Positions 1 to 6,742 of a stretch of DNA of 17,030 nucleotides are shown here, piece by piece (positions within the stretch are counted from its first letter, which is position 1; every line of letters begins with the position of its first letter). The position numbers and the translations under genes are program-made. The stretch comes from UBA6265 sp964526965. Its GTDB lineage: Bacteria; Chloroflexota; Chloroflexia; Thermomicrobiales; UBA6265. The stretch spans positions 1 through 17,030 of the forward strand of contig CAZGML010000044.1 of assembly GCA_964526965.1 (NCBI GenBank), read 5' to 3'. The notes below the pieces were generated by a model. The model was not told where the DNA came from and searched no databases. It saw only the letters and a program-made list of their open reading frames with translations.

Positions 1-340
1 CTTCTGCATCGTACGCCACTTGCGCCTGTCCTTCCGTATACGATTCGGCGGGAGTGGAATTCGGCGACGTCGCCGCTTCCTGCCGATCAACACTGCTCGA
101 ACCTGGTAGCACCGTATCCTCAGTCGGTTCGGGGTTGGCGTTGTTTGCCTGACTTGCGAACTGGCTGTGGCCTGGTGCACGAAGCGTCGATTGCTCGACG
201 CCATCGCGTGCGAAATCATCTCGCACCGTGGTCATATTGCTGATTGTACCGTATTGGAGTCTCTTAACTCTCGTAACCCATCGTGCGAGTATAATGAGAA
301 TAATGAATACAATAGCGAGGAACACGTGCTGATACTGCAT
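1..340 (-). CDS. Membrane-anchored protein of unknown function, N-terminal part (runs off the left edge)
   Basis: The minus strand is open from an ATG at 338-340 to the window edge, giving 113 residues without a stop. It begins MQYQHVFLAIVFIILIILAR, a single strongly hydrophobic helix (about residues 6-19) followed by basic residues (RWVTRVKR), as expected for a signal anchor with its N-terminus outside or an uncleaved signal peptide. From about residue 35 the sequence is polar and low in complexity, rich in S, T, A, P, N, Q and E, like a disordered linker. A good ribosome site, AGAAGG, lies 9 bases before the ATG, which decides this start over a second in-frame ATG at 233-235. The C-terminal domain, and therefore the function, lies outside the window. 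It is divergent from the gene at 687. I do not recognise the family. Confidence 0.6.
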   Translation of the reverse strand, partial: MQYQHVFLAIVFIILIILARWVTRVKRLQYGTISNMTTVRDDFARDGVEQSTLRAPGHSQFASQANNANPEPTEDTVLPGSSSVDRQEAATSPNSTPAESYTEGQAQVAYDAE

Positions 341-686
341 GTGGAAGTGCCTTCTTTATTTATTTAGCCTGTTAGGGCATTCATGCCACGAAAACGCGCT
401 GGAATGCCTCAAGGTAACAATCACCTGTGCTGAGATTGAGATGTTTATGCTATCCGGCTCAATCGTTTAATCCAGCCAAAATGATGAAAGAGGCTCAAGG
501 ACTCTTGTTGACGATGTTGGTAGGGAGAAACCTTACGATTATTGGCTTACACCTTGTAACGAACTATGGTATATTTGGAATGTGGACACTCCAAATATTC
601 AATAAGCACAAGCTTGGTGCCGTTTCGTGCCAGCTGCCAAATAGTGCCGAAGCATACTGTTTTTATAGCAAATAGGAGATAGAGCT
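341..686. other. Divergent intergenic region, 346 bp, with promoter-like elements and a palindrome
   Basis: No convincing gene is seen here. The stretch is AT-rich and separates two divergent genes. A weak inverted repeat (GGCATTC 376-382, GAATGCC 402-408) is not followed by a T-run. Promoter-like elements for the rightward gene are TTGGCT (542-547) with TATGGT (565-570) at 17 bp, or CTTACA (546-551) with TATATT (570-575) at 18 bp. Both place the start of transcription inside or beside the 571-598 palindrome. An open frame at 427-675 has no family resemblance or ribosome site and looks spurious. Confidence 0.5.
571..598. promoter_or_regulatory. Operator-like palindrome overlapping the putative -10 region
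   Basis: Two 13-base half-sites (571-583, ATATTTGGAATGT, and 586-598, ACACTCCAAATAT) are reverse complements at 12 of 13 positions, separated by only GG. Such a short spacer favours a dimeric protein-binding site over an RNA hairpin. It overlaps or directly follows the best -10 candidates for the gene at 687, so a repressor bound here would block initiation. No DNA-binding regulator gene adjoins it, so the partner is unknown. Confidence 0.5.
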
Positions 687-1643
687 TTGAAACTTTCCCG
701 TCGTAAATTTTCCGGATCCAGCCTTGCCTTGCTCGGAGCTTTTGCCATATCCGGCAATAGATTTACTGTGGCACAGGAAGATCTGACTCCTCCAGCGAAC
801 ACCGTATCTGCCAACCCACTCTATGCGTTGGATGGTGAGAAAATTGTGGCGGTGATCGATGGCGAGCGAGAAGTGGTTCGATTAATTTGTAACGACGCTC
901 CAGAACCGGAGGCCGGTGAAAATAAGACTGAGATCGGATTCATTGAATCACGACAGGCTCTTACTGATGCTGTCGCAGGCCGAACCCTCCTACTCGAGAG
1001 TGATGAAGAGGACAGGGATGGTAAAGATCGATTGTGGCGCCATGTTTGGCTTCTTAATGCCGACGGCACAAATGGTGGGCTGCTTAATCAGCAACTTCTC
1101 CAACAAGGTTGGGTCACCACCCAGGAAGAAAAAACGAACACCAAGTACGCCGCCGAATATGCTGCTGCCGCAGCTGAAGCAGAAACCAATAAGGTAGGTG
1201 TATTAGCGTTAGCGGACGGGTTCCATGTTGAAACTGAACGTTATGGTGGCCATGATGCCCCAGCGGTTGCCGGAGAAACTGTAGATGTGGACGGCGTCTA
1301 CATTACTCTCAACAGCTACTATTACAGCTACACTGATGCACTCGGGTCCGCCGCAAAAGGTGGGTATAAATACATCATCGCCAACTTCACCATTACTAAT
1401 CTGCGTGGAAGCAGCAAATACAACTACAGTAGATACGACTGGGCCGGTAAAGATCTGGATACCGCGGCAGACTACGACGATGCCTTTGCGTTTCTGAACT
1501 CACCTTTAGAATCTGCCGAACTTTCACCAACGGAATATGCAACTGGAGAAGTTGCAATTGAGGTTCAGGAGACCGCTACAAATGTAAGGCTTAAACACAC
1601 AGTATCGCGCGGCAAGGCCCTCTATTGGTATACACCAGCCTAG
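687..1643 (+). CDS. Tat-exported protein with staphylococcal-nuclease-like and DUF4352-like domains
   Basis: 318 residues from a TTG start at 687, chosen because AGGAGAT lies just upstream (675-681) and the N-terminus is then a twin-arginine signal: MKLSRRKFSG plus a hydrophobic stretch to about residue 22. Residues about 51-175 resemble the thermonuclease (SNase) OB-fold: VAVIDGE, then VVRLICNDAPEP (64-74, matching the VRLIGIDTPE signature), a DRDGK segment near 109-113, NQQLLQQGW (134-142), and the alanine-rich AEYAAAAAEAETNKVGVL end typical of SNase domains. The loop carrying the first calcium-binding Asp appears shortened, and the Thr after the second Asp is Ala, so nuclease activity is uncertain. 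Residues about 195-315 look like a DUF4352/telokin-like beta domain (GYKYIIANFTITN, then an ELSPTEYATGEVAIEV stretch). Probably an extracellular or cell-surface protein. The gene looks more AT-rich than those to its right. Confidence 0.75.
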   Translation: MKLSRRKFSGSSLALLGAFAISGNRFTVAQEDLTPPANTVSANPLYALDGEKIVAVIDGEREVVRLICNDAPEPEAGENKTEIGFIESRQALTDAVAGRTLLLESDEEDRDGKDRLWRHVWLLNADGTNGGLLNQQLLQQGWVTTQEEKTNTKYAAEYAAAAAEAETNKVGVLALADGFHVETERYGGHDAPAVAGETVDVDGVYITLNSYYYSYTDALGSAAKGGYKYIIANFTITNLRGSSKYNYSRYDWAGKDLDTAADYDDAFAFLNSPLESAELSPTEYATGEVAIEVQETATNVRLKHTVSRGKALYWYTPA

Positions 1644-1693
1644 TAACCAATTGGAGTTCGCCGTAAGTCTGAATTCACCAGTAGGTATTCAGA

Positions 1694-2035
1694 ATGTCTA
1701 CTCAAGGAGCTCGCGCATTTGTCGGCTGGTGGCTTTCCATTATCTTCGTGAGCCTCGTGCTGATCTGTCTTGCTTCTATCATTTTTGCGACGGTTCGATT
1801 CTGGTTCATCAATCGCGTACCGAAGGTTCAATCTTTACGACACCCAAGTAAGACCTCGGAAACCGAAGAGCGAGATGGAGCAATACATTTCACAGAGCAG
1901 CGTGTCAATCGGCACCCCTCTGGTATTCCTGTCTGCTGTATTTGCCGGTTGGCCTCATCTTCAGGACGATTTGGCTCTCGCTTGCTTGGCTGGTTGCCTC
2001 GGAGATCGTCTCTCTGCCACTTCCTAGTTGGATGA
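1694..2035 (+). CDS. Possible small membrane protein, perhaps frameshifted
   Basis: An open frame of 113 residues starts at ATG 1694 with a modest ribosome site (GTAGG, 1681-1685). Residues about 10-38 form one convincing membrane helix (GWWLSIIFVSLVLICLASII), followed by a basic then charged polar stretch to about residue 68. The remaining 45 residues are rich in Arg, Ser and Cys and look out of frame. Another forward frame at about 1918-2127 encodes a second hydrophobic segment (LIFRTIWLSLAWLVASEIV) that would join by a -1 shift near the C-run at 1915-1918. The gene may therefore be an intact one-helix protein ending at 2035 or a broken two-helix protein. I do not recognise the family. The terminator at 2090-2125 follows, which supports a plus-strand transcript here. 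Confidence 0.4.
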   Translation: MSTQGARAFVGWWLSIIFVSLVLICLASIIFATVRFWFINRVPKVQSLRHPSKTSETEERDGAIHFTEQRVNRHPSGIPVCCICRLASSSGRFGSRLLGWLPRRSSLCHFLVG

Positions 2036-2089
2036 TGGCTCGAGTTCCTGCAATAATCACAGTCGAGAAAACCTGGGACGTGAAAACTG

Positions 2090-2125
2090 AAGAAGCTACC
2101 GGTGCTTCGGCACCGGTAGCTTCTT
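2090..2125. terminator. Strong 16-bp hairpin with UUCG loop, bidirectional terminator
   Basis: A perfect 16-bp inverted repeat (2090-2105 and 2110-2125) closes a TTCG tetraloop. It is followed on the plus strand by TTCTTGATTG, and on the minus strand the exit side reads TTCTTCAGTTTTC. It lies between convergent genes ending at 2035 (or 1643) and 2150, so it can end transcription from both sides. Confidence 0.85.
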
Positions 2126-2149
2126 GATTGTTCGATCTGATCCCAAAAT

Positions 2150-2695
2150 TTACTGAAGTGTTTCCACCGCCACGTAGATCACGCAGCGGCTGTCGCTTTG
2201 TTCCGGGCCGAAGTCGTAGAGTTCCACGTCGCCGGTGAAGGTGCGTTTCCACGGCAGTGCGCCATCGGCGAACTGGTTGAGCAGCCATGTCCATGCAGCG
2301 GGGATGGTTGTGTGAAACGGACCCGGCACTTCCAGCGCCAGGAACTGTCCCGGCGGTACTTCTACCAACTCCACATCTTCCGGTAGCTCATTTGGCCCGG
2401 CAACGCGTAATCCCATCGTGTAGCGATACAGCGGATCGGGCGTATCCAGGTTAATGAAATGGGTGTAGGCGCTCGCCATCTGTGCGGCCGGGTGTGGATC
2501 GAGCAGGCTAACATCCAGCGGCTCGTCCATCATCTTGTGAATCACGCGGGATACCGGGCTCTCCCCGGGCGCGGCGTTCATTTCGATACTGTTGCTGGTA
2601 TCGGCCTGATAACCGGCAACAAAGATCGAAACCGGGATATCAACCATCGTGAGGTCGTCTGCTGTGAAGGTGGGTACGGAGCCGTTTGGTTGCAT
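2150..2695 (-). CDS. GyrI-like / AraC effector-binding-domain protein
   Basis: 181 residues from the ATG at 2693-2695, preferred over an in-frame ATG at 2705-2707 because GGAGG lies 5 bases before the inner ATG. The layout fits the stand-alone GyrI-like (AraC_E_bind, SOUL/GyrI fold) family: an early strand MVDIPVSIFVAGY (17-29), a middle segment YRYTMGLRV (90-98) followed by ELVEVPPGQFLALEVPGPF (109-127), an aromatic helix IPAAWTWLLN (131-140), and a closing strand VELYDFGPE (157-165). Members bind small cationic or drug-like ligands, and some inhibit gyrase or hydrolyse reactive compounds. No DNA-binding domain is attached, so this is not itself a regulator of the AraC type. It follows the 149-residue gene on the same strand, with a hairpin between them. 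The specific ligand cannot be told from the sequence. Confidence 0.75.
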   Translation of the reverse strand: MQPNGSVPTFTADDLTMVDIPVSIFVAGYQADTSNSIEMNAAPGESPVSRVIHKMMDEPLDVSLLDPHPAAQMASAYTHFINLDTPDPLYRYTMGLRVAGPNELPEDVELVEVPPGQFLALEVPGPFHTTIPAAWTWLLNQFADGALPWKRTFTGDVELYDFGPEQSDSRCVIYVAVETLQ

Positions 2696-2716
2696 CTCGC
2701 CCTCCATTAAACAGCG

Positions 2717-2745
2717 CGGCCCGGCGAAGATATTCGTCCGGGCCG
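2717..2745 (-). terminator. GC-rich hairpin between the 149-residue gene and the GyrI-like gene
   Basis: CGGCCCGG plus CGAA (2717-2728) pairs with TTCG plus CCGGGCCG (2733-2745), with a GATA loop and one bulged T at 2737: 12 bp of stem. On the minus strand it is followed by CGCTGTTTA, a poor U-tract, and then the ribosome site of the GyrI-like gene. It could be a partial terminator, an attenuator or an mRNA-stabilising structure separating expression of the two genes. Confidence 0.5.
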
Positions 2746-2750
2746 GTTGG

Positions 2751-3200
2751 TTACTCGTGTTCTTCGGCAGCTTCTGCAGCTTCGGCGTTTGCTTCCAGGG
2801 CTGCCAGTTGCTCGCTCAGGCGGCTTCCGCTCACGCTGAGGGCATACCCCTCTACCGGCCGTACCGGCTTGCGCTTCCATGGCAGCGCGTGGCGCTGCTC
2901 CTCATGGCTGGGCGGCGAAATTTGGAACTGCTCGAAGCGGTCACCATCCAGCACATCCTTGCCCGTGCGTTCCCACACTTCCAATCGATCCTCAGCGGTT
3001 TTGTACTGCGTGGCCGGGCGACGTGGGCCTTCCTCCGGGATCGGAACCGGCAACACGCCACGTTCCGGCACGGTGCTGATATCCGGAAGCTGGCCAGGTT
3101 GTTGTGGACTCTGGAGCGCACCCGGCGTCACCGGTGCAAAGTGACGGCCCTGCAGGACCTTCTCTCCAGTTTTTGCGTATCTCCGAAGTACAAATGCCAT
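2751..3200 (-). CDS. Uncharacterised 149-residue soluble protein
   Basis: An open frame from ATG 3198-3200 to a stop at 2751-2753, with base composition like the confident genes nearby. I do not recognise a family. There is no signal peptide or membrane helix. Visible features are a basic N-terminus (FVLRRYAKTGEKV), a proline-rich middle (about residues 23-65, with VPERGVLPVPIPEEGP), a charged helix-like segment (AEDRLEVWERTGKDVLDGDRF, about 69-89), a repeat of basic-proline residues (LPWKRKPVRPVEGYAL) and a C-terminal Ala/Glu-rich helix (SEQLAALEANAEAAEAAEE) that could form a coiled coil. GGGGAG lies 13 bases before the ATG, rather far for a ribosome site. An extended -10 promoter lies just upstream. 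It probably begins a two-gene unit with the GyrI-like gene. Confidence 0.55.
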   Translation of the reverse strand: MAFVLRRYAKTGEKVLQGRHFAPVTPGALQSPQQPGQLPDISTVPERGVLPVPIPEEGPRRPATQYKTAEDRLEVWERTGKDVLDGDRFEQFQISPPSHEEQRHALPWKRKPVRPVEGYALSVSGSRLSEQLAALEANAEAAEAAEEHE

Positions 3201-3242
3201 AGTCCCGAAAACTCCCCTGAACTCACGGTTTTCCGTACAAAC

Positions 3243-3251
3243 ATTGTAGCA
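3243..3251 (-). promoter_or_regulatory. Extended -10 promoter for the 149-residue gene
   Basis: Read on the minus strand, the sequence is TGCTACAAT, an extended -10 motif (TGn plus TACAAT). No good -35 is needed or seen. Transcription would begin near 3236, giving a leader of about 35 bases before the ATG at 3200. This is a motif match only. Confidence 0.45.
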
Positions 3252-3398
3252 CCATCACCGCATGCCCACGCCGATGCAACACTCTTCTTTGTGAGCGATT
3301 TCCCGTATAGGCCAGATCACTTCTCCGGGATACAATCACGTTGCTCATCGGCCGCATGGGACGATGCCAGCTGGCCCTATTCATCCACAGGTACGCAA

Positions 3399-4643
3399 GT
3401 GGACGATCTGACAACTCCAACCCAGGAACTTCCCCGTGCTGCCGGCGGGTTCGCAGCGCTGCGCGATCCGTTCTTCGCAAAATACATTCCGGCCTTTGCC
3501 ATCTCAATGACCGGTATGATGGTGCGCGCTACGGCAATGGGATACCTGGTTTACGAACTTACCGGAGATCCGTTCCTGCTCGGTGTGATGAGCTTTGCAC
3601 AGGTGGCGCCAGAAATCATCTTCGGCCCGGTGGCTGCAGCGCTGCTGGATCGGCTCGATCGCCGCAAGCTCCTCATCGCCATCCAGGTCACCTATATCAT
3701 CGGCATGATCGCGCTTATCGCACTCATGGTGACCGATACAGTGCAGTTCTGGCACCTGGTGGTGATTGGCGCGATTATGGGCACGGCCGCCTCGTTCGAC
3801 TGGCCCGCCCGCATGGCATTGGTACCAACGCTTGTGGACCGGCCCCTGCTCTCAAGCGCGGTGGCGATAAACGCGGCTTCGTTTAACGGGGCACGCGTCG
3901 TTGGGCCATCGCTCGGCGGCTGGTTGATCGGCCTGGTTGGCGTTGCCTGGTGTTTCGGCCTGTATGCGATGGCGCTGCTTCCATATATAGCCATGCTGCT
4001 GGTAATGCCGCGTTACCGCAAAACGCCGCCTCCGGTGACAGACGGATCTCCCTGGTCTGGCCTGCTGGATGGCTATCGATATATTTGGGACCACAAGCAA
4101 ATACGCGCGATGCTGACTGTTGATATCGTGCCGATTATGCTCGGCATGAGCTATGTCACCATGGCGCCGGCGTTCGCCAGCGAAGTGCTGGAGATGGGCA
4201 GCGAGGGCCTCGGCTACCTGCTGAGCGGCAACGGGGTAGGGTCGCTGTTAGGCACGCTCGTTATTGCGCGATTAAGCGGTATGCGCAACCGCGGCATGGT
4301 GGTAGTTATCGGCGTTATGCTCTTCGGGTTTGCGCTGATCGCGTTCGGATTATCGTCCAGCGTTCTCTACTCACTCGGGCTCATCCTGGTAGTCGGGCTG
4401 ATTTACGGCATTTACAGCACCATGAATGACACGCTGATCCAGACGGTGGTGGACGACGAGTATCGCGGCCGAGTCTCCGCGACCTACTCCATGATTTGGG
4501 GACTCTCCCCGGTCGGGGGACTCATCGCCGGAGCCTTGGCTACCTATGTTGGCGTACAGTGGGCCATTGCCATTTGCGGCATGATGGTGCTCGCCTATGT
4601 TCCTTACCTGTGGTTCTTTACCCCTTTGCGACAGGTCGATTAA
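3399..4643 (+). CDS. Major facilitator superfamily exporter (MFS_3/EntS-like)
   Basis: The GTG at 3399 gives 414 residues, the usual size for this family; the frame is open much further upstream but that extension has no family character and overlaps the minus-strand gene. The N-terminus FAALRDPFFAKYIPAFAISMTGMM leads into about 12 hydrophobic helices. The loop between helices 2 and 3 carries motif A (AALLDRLDRRKLLI, about 80-93: D84, R85, D87, R88, R89). FDWPARMALVPTLV (133-146) matches the FDxPARxALxPxLV signature of the MFS_3 group, which includes enterobactin and macrolide-type exporters. The transporter acts in the cytoplasmic membrane as a proton-driven exporter; the substrate is unknown. 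A TACAAT at 3331-3336 could be its -10, with no good -35. Its stop overlaps the stop of the convergent gene at 4640. Confidence 0.85.
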   Translation: MDDLTTPTQELPRAAGGFAALRDPFFAKYIPAFAISMTGMMVRATAMGYLVYELTGDPFLLGVMSFAQVAPEIIFGPVAAALLDRLDRRKLLIAIQVTYIIGMIALIALMVTDTVQFWHLVVIGAIMGTAASFDWPARMALVPTLVDRPLLSSAVAINAASFNGARVVGPSLGGWLIGLVGVAWCFGLYAMALLPYIAMLLVMPRYRKTPPPVTDGSPWSGLLDGYRYIWDHKQIRAMLTVDIVPIMLGMSYVTMAPAFASEVLEMGSEGLGYLLSGNGVGSLLGTLVIARLSGMRNRGMVVVIGVMLFGFALIAFGLSSSVLYSLGLILVVGLIYGIYSTMNDTLIQTVVDDEYRGRVSATYSMIWGLSPVGGLIAGALATYVGVQWAIAICGMMVLAYVPYLWFFTPLRQVD

Positions 4644-5107
4644 TCACCCTCTTCGTCGAAACTCACTTGTGGCTCAGCGCACGCCGGATCGCCGGTCCCG
4701 TAGAGATCGAGCTCGAATTGAAGCGTCTGGTCGGGCTCAATGTTGAGGATGAGTTGGCTGTTGCTCACGTTTCCACCGTCAAGGCACTGCACCAGCATCG
4801 TCGTGTTGGTAAGGGCTTCGTCATCGGTATTCGTCACCGAAACATTGACAGTGAATTCCGGTCTGCCCTCCACTTCGCGTTCGTCCAACACTGTGAAACC
4901 GCTCATCTGCAACGCCTGGCCCTCAACGCCAACGGCCGGGATGTTCTCGGGTTCGTCATCGTTGGCCCAGGGGACATCAACCACACCAAACGCCACCAAC
5001 CCCATACCAATTGAGAAGAGCAGGGTAAGTACGGCAAATGCAGCGAGCACAACAATGTACCCGGGAATCTGGTTTGGACGATCTGTTTTCGGTGGCTCAA
5101 ACGACAT
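4640..5107 (-). CDS. Membrane-anchored protein with extracytoplasmic beta domain
   Basis: 155 residues from ATG 5105-5107, preferred over an in-frame upstream start at 5137 because GGAG sits 8 bases before it. The short cytoplasmic head (MSFEPPKTDRPNQIPGY) is followed by one long membrane helix (about 16-43) and an acidic linker (DDEPENIP). The outer part from about residue 66 has alternating hydrophobic strands (FTVNVSVTNTDDEAL, TMLVQCLDGG, LILNIEPDQTLQFELDLYG) like the FxLYD/DUF4352-type immunoglobulin-like modules often found on Gram-positive-type cell surfaces; this is a fold-level guess. Cys108 and Cys143 could form a disulfide. It is divergent from the membrane-protein gene at 5246. Function unknown. 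Confidence 0.65.
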   Translation of the reverse strand: MSFEPPKTDRPNQIPGYIVVLAAFAVLTLLFSIGMGLVAFGVVDVPWANDDEPENIPAVGVEGQALQMSGFTVLDEREVEGRPEFTVNVSVTNTDDEALTNTTMLVQCLDGGNVSNSQLILNIEPDQTLQFELDLYGTGDPACAEPQVSFDEEGD

Positions 5108-5245
5108 TACTAAGTCTCCAACAACGGCGCGAATCAATTGCTCTTGTCAGTGTATCGCCGTATGGATTGCCGGTCCCATGGAAATCGGGCTGGAGTACAG
5201 TAATGTCAGATTCTGAACATCCGCACGACTGGATTGAGGGAGCGA

Positions 5246-5734
5246 ATGCACGCTTTCGACCTGCTGGCCCTGGCAAATACTTCGTGGACTGATCGGGTGA
5301 TTCCCTACCTGATGCTGCTGATTGTGCTGGTAATCGTTGGTGTGATTGCCTTTGCAAACTATCAGAATTCGAGACCGTTCAGAATCGAATCAACCAGTAG
5401 CCTGGAGCCAGAAGAGGTGCTGGATACGCTTCAACGTACGTTTGCGCGTGATGGCTGGGTATTTGGTTTCCGCGATAGCGGCAGCCTGGTGATGAGCATT
5501 GATCGCCGTGCCAGCCTCGGCTCAACCGCGGCATTGGGGTGTTTCTCGATGTGGCTGGGGTTGATATACATGCTCTCATCCAACAGGCGCATCACCGTTG
5601 AGATCGATGCCGATAACCATGCCGATGGATCGCTGATCGTGACGAGAGGTTCACGCAGCGGACCATATCTGCGATATGTCGCCTGGCATGTGCATCGGTT
5701 ACCGAAAAATTCACACGATACGATAAATTCGTAA
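5246..5734 (+). CDS. Two-helix integral membrane protein of unknown function
   Basis: 162 residues from ATG 5246, chosen because GAGGGAG (5236-5242) is a strong ribosome site; a TTG at 5234 is in frame but would lie on that site. One membrane helix is clear (about 20-38, PYLMLLIVLVIVGVIAFA) and a second is likely (about 92-110, GSTAALGCFSMWLGLIYML). Between them is a soluble segment of about 50 residues (EEVLDTLQRTFARDGWVFGF, then SLVMSIDRRA), and after the second helix a beta-like segment (RRITVEIDADN, GSLIVTRGSRSG, YLRYVAWHVHRLP). With both helices crossing, the two soluble parts face the same side. I do not recognise the family. It converges with the nitroreductase gene, only 23 bases away. 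Confidence 0.6.
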   Translation: MHAFDLLALANTSWTDRVIPYLMLLIVLVIVGVIAFANYQNSRPFRIESTSSLEPEEVLDTLQRTFARDGWVFGFRDSGSLVMSIDRRASLGSTAALGCFSMWLGLIYMLSSNRRITVEIDADNHADGSLIVTRGSRSGPYLRYVAWHVHRLPKNSHDTINS

Positions 5735-5757
5735 CCGTGATTCAACGTGACCTGAGG

Positions 5758-6357
5758 CTACCAGCCTTCCCGATGGAGAACCTCGTGTAGCGGACGGCGG
5801 CCGCGCTTCAACGATCCGCTCTTCTTGTCTGGAGCGGGATGCCCCACGAAGACCACCCCGATTGGCATATGCTCGTCCGGAATCCCCAATTCGCGTTGCA
5901 ATTCTAATGGATCCCGTACGCCTACGAACGCCGTGCCGAGTCCTTCGTCCACCGCAGCCAGTAGCACCAGCATCATCGCGGCGCCGGCGTCTGTGTGCCA
6001 GTAGGGAATGGGCCAGCCGATTTCCTCCTGACCCTTCGCCTTTTTATCTGGCTCATTATAGCGGCGGTGATACGCCTCCTCGCTGGTGGTAATAACGATA
6101 TGCACCGGCGCACGGCTCATAAACGGCTCGTGGCCTTGCCGTACATACCAGTGCTCCCCGGCTATCTCGGCGATGCGTTTGCGGGTATCCGCTTCTGTAA
6201 CTGCCACGAACGCCATCCCCTGGCTGAAGCCAGCGCTAGGGCCGCGGCGAGCGGAATCGACGATCCGTTCGATCACCTCCCACGATACCGGTTTTTGCGT
6301 AAAGTTCCGGATCATCCGGCGTTTACGCACCAGGTCATGGAAAGGAGTTCCGCTCAT
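5758..6357 (-). CDS. Nitroreductase-family FMN oxidoreductase
   Basis: 199 residues, a normal length for the family. FMN-binding elements are visible: RKRRMIRNF (11-19, the phosphate-contacting basic motif), ARRGPSAGFSQGMAF (36-50), the GLGTAFVG segment (139-146) and PIGVVFVGHP (165-174), with a late basic RGRRPL. Such enzymes use NAD(P)H and FMN (some use F420) to reduce nitro groups, quinones, enones or halogenated aromatics, and the substrate is not predictable here. The HTDAGAAMMLVLLAAVDEGL helix (121-140) forms the usual dimer-interface region. The ATG overlaps the stop of the upstream VOC gene in an ATGA arrangement, which implies translational coupling, so the two proteins are probably made together as the last genes of the Qng1 operon. 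Confidence 0.85.
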   Translation of the reverse strand: MSGTPFHDLVRKRRMIRNFTQKPVSWEVIERIVDSARRGPSAGFSQGMAFVAVTEADTRKRIAEIAGEHWYVRQGHEPFMSRAPVHIVITTSEEAYHRRYNEPDKKAKGQEEIGWPIPYWHTDAGAAMMLVLLAAVDEGLGTAFVGVRDPLELQRELGIPDEHMPIGVVFVGHPAPDKKSGSLKRGRRPLHEVLHREGW

Positions 6358-6713
6358 TCAGGATCCTCGTTCACCTGCACACGCACGCCGTTCGGGTCCG
6401 TCAGGGTGAAGTACCTGCCGACGCCTTCCATCATTTGAACCGGGGATGGCACCAAATCGTCGATCTCTGCGTACACTGTCTCGAACTCGGCCGGCGTCAT
6501 TTGAAAATGCAGCTCCGGGTTCGATTCGGTCGGCAGTGGCTTGTCCTCGATCCAGTGCAGCGCCAGCAACGAATCGCCCACGGGAAAATCGTTCCACCAC
6601 GTGTCGATCTCGCCATCGACACTCCGGAAGAGGCCGAGCTTTTCATAGAAGGCCACGGATTTCTCCATGTCGTTCGTGTAAATGATATTGAGTAACCGCA
6701 CAGAAGCACTCAC
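6354..6713 (-). CDS. VOC-fold (glyoxalase/bleomycin-resistance type) protein
   Basis: 119 residues from a GTG at 6711-6713, with AAGGGG 6 bases upstream; a longer frame reading back into the Qng1 gene is rejected because the family begins at about this point. It has one VOC unit of two beta-alpha-beta-beta-beta modules: LLNIIYTNDMEKSVAFYEKLGL (7-28) with the FYxxLGL signature, then ALHWIE (51-56), ELHFQM (67-72), FETVYAEIDDL and the final YFTLTDPNGVRVQVNE (101-116), which has the typical DPNG turn. Potential metal ligands are His53, His69 and Glu116; the usual first-strand ligand position is Asn or Ile, so metal dependence is unclear. It probably acts as a dimer. Function could be dioxygenase, isomerase or ligand-sequestering. 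It follows qng1 by 29 bases and overlaps the nitroreductase start. Confidence 0.8.
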   Translation of the reverse strand: MSASVRLLNIIYTNDMEKSVAFYEKLGLFRSVDGEIDTWWNDFPVGDSLLALHWIEDKPLPTESNPELHFQMTPAEFETVYAEIDDLVPSPVQMMEGVGRYFTLTDPNGVRVQVNEDPE

Positions 6714-6742
6714 ATCGCACCCCTTCCGGGCTGGTAGCCAGC

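Noticed and set aside
427..675. 82-residue plus-strand frame in the left intergenic region
   Set aside because: It lacks a ribosome site and family features, and contains the promoter-like elements and palindrome of the gene at 687.
1905..2294. Minus-strand open frame of 129 residues
   Set aside because: It crosses the strong terminator and the GyrI-like gene end; its sequence is Arg-rich with no family features, as expected from an out-of-frame reading.
2649..3398. N-terminal extension of the MFS frame by about 250 codons
   Set aside because: The extension overlaps the minus-strand 149-residue gene, has no membrane character or family resemblance, and the MFS family begins close to the GTG at 3399.
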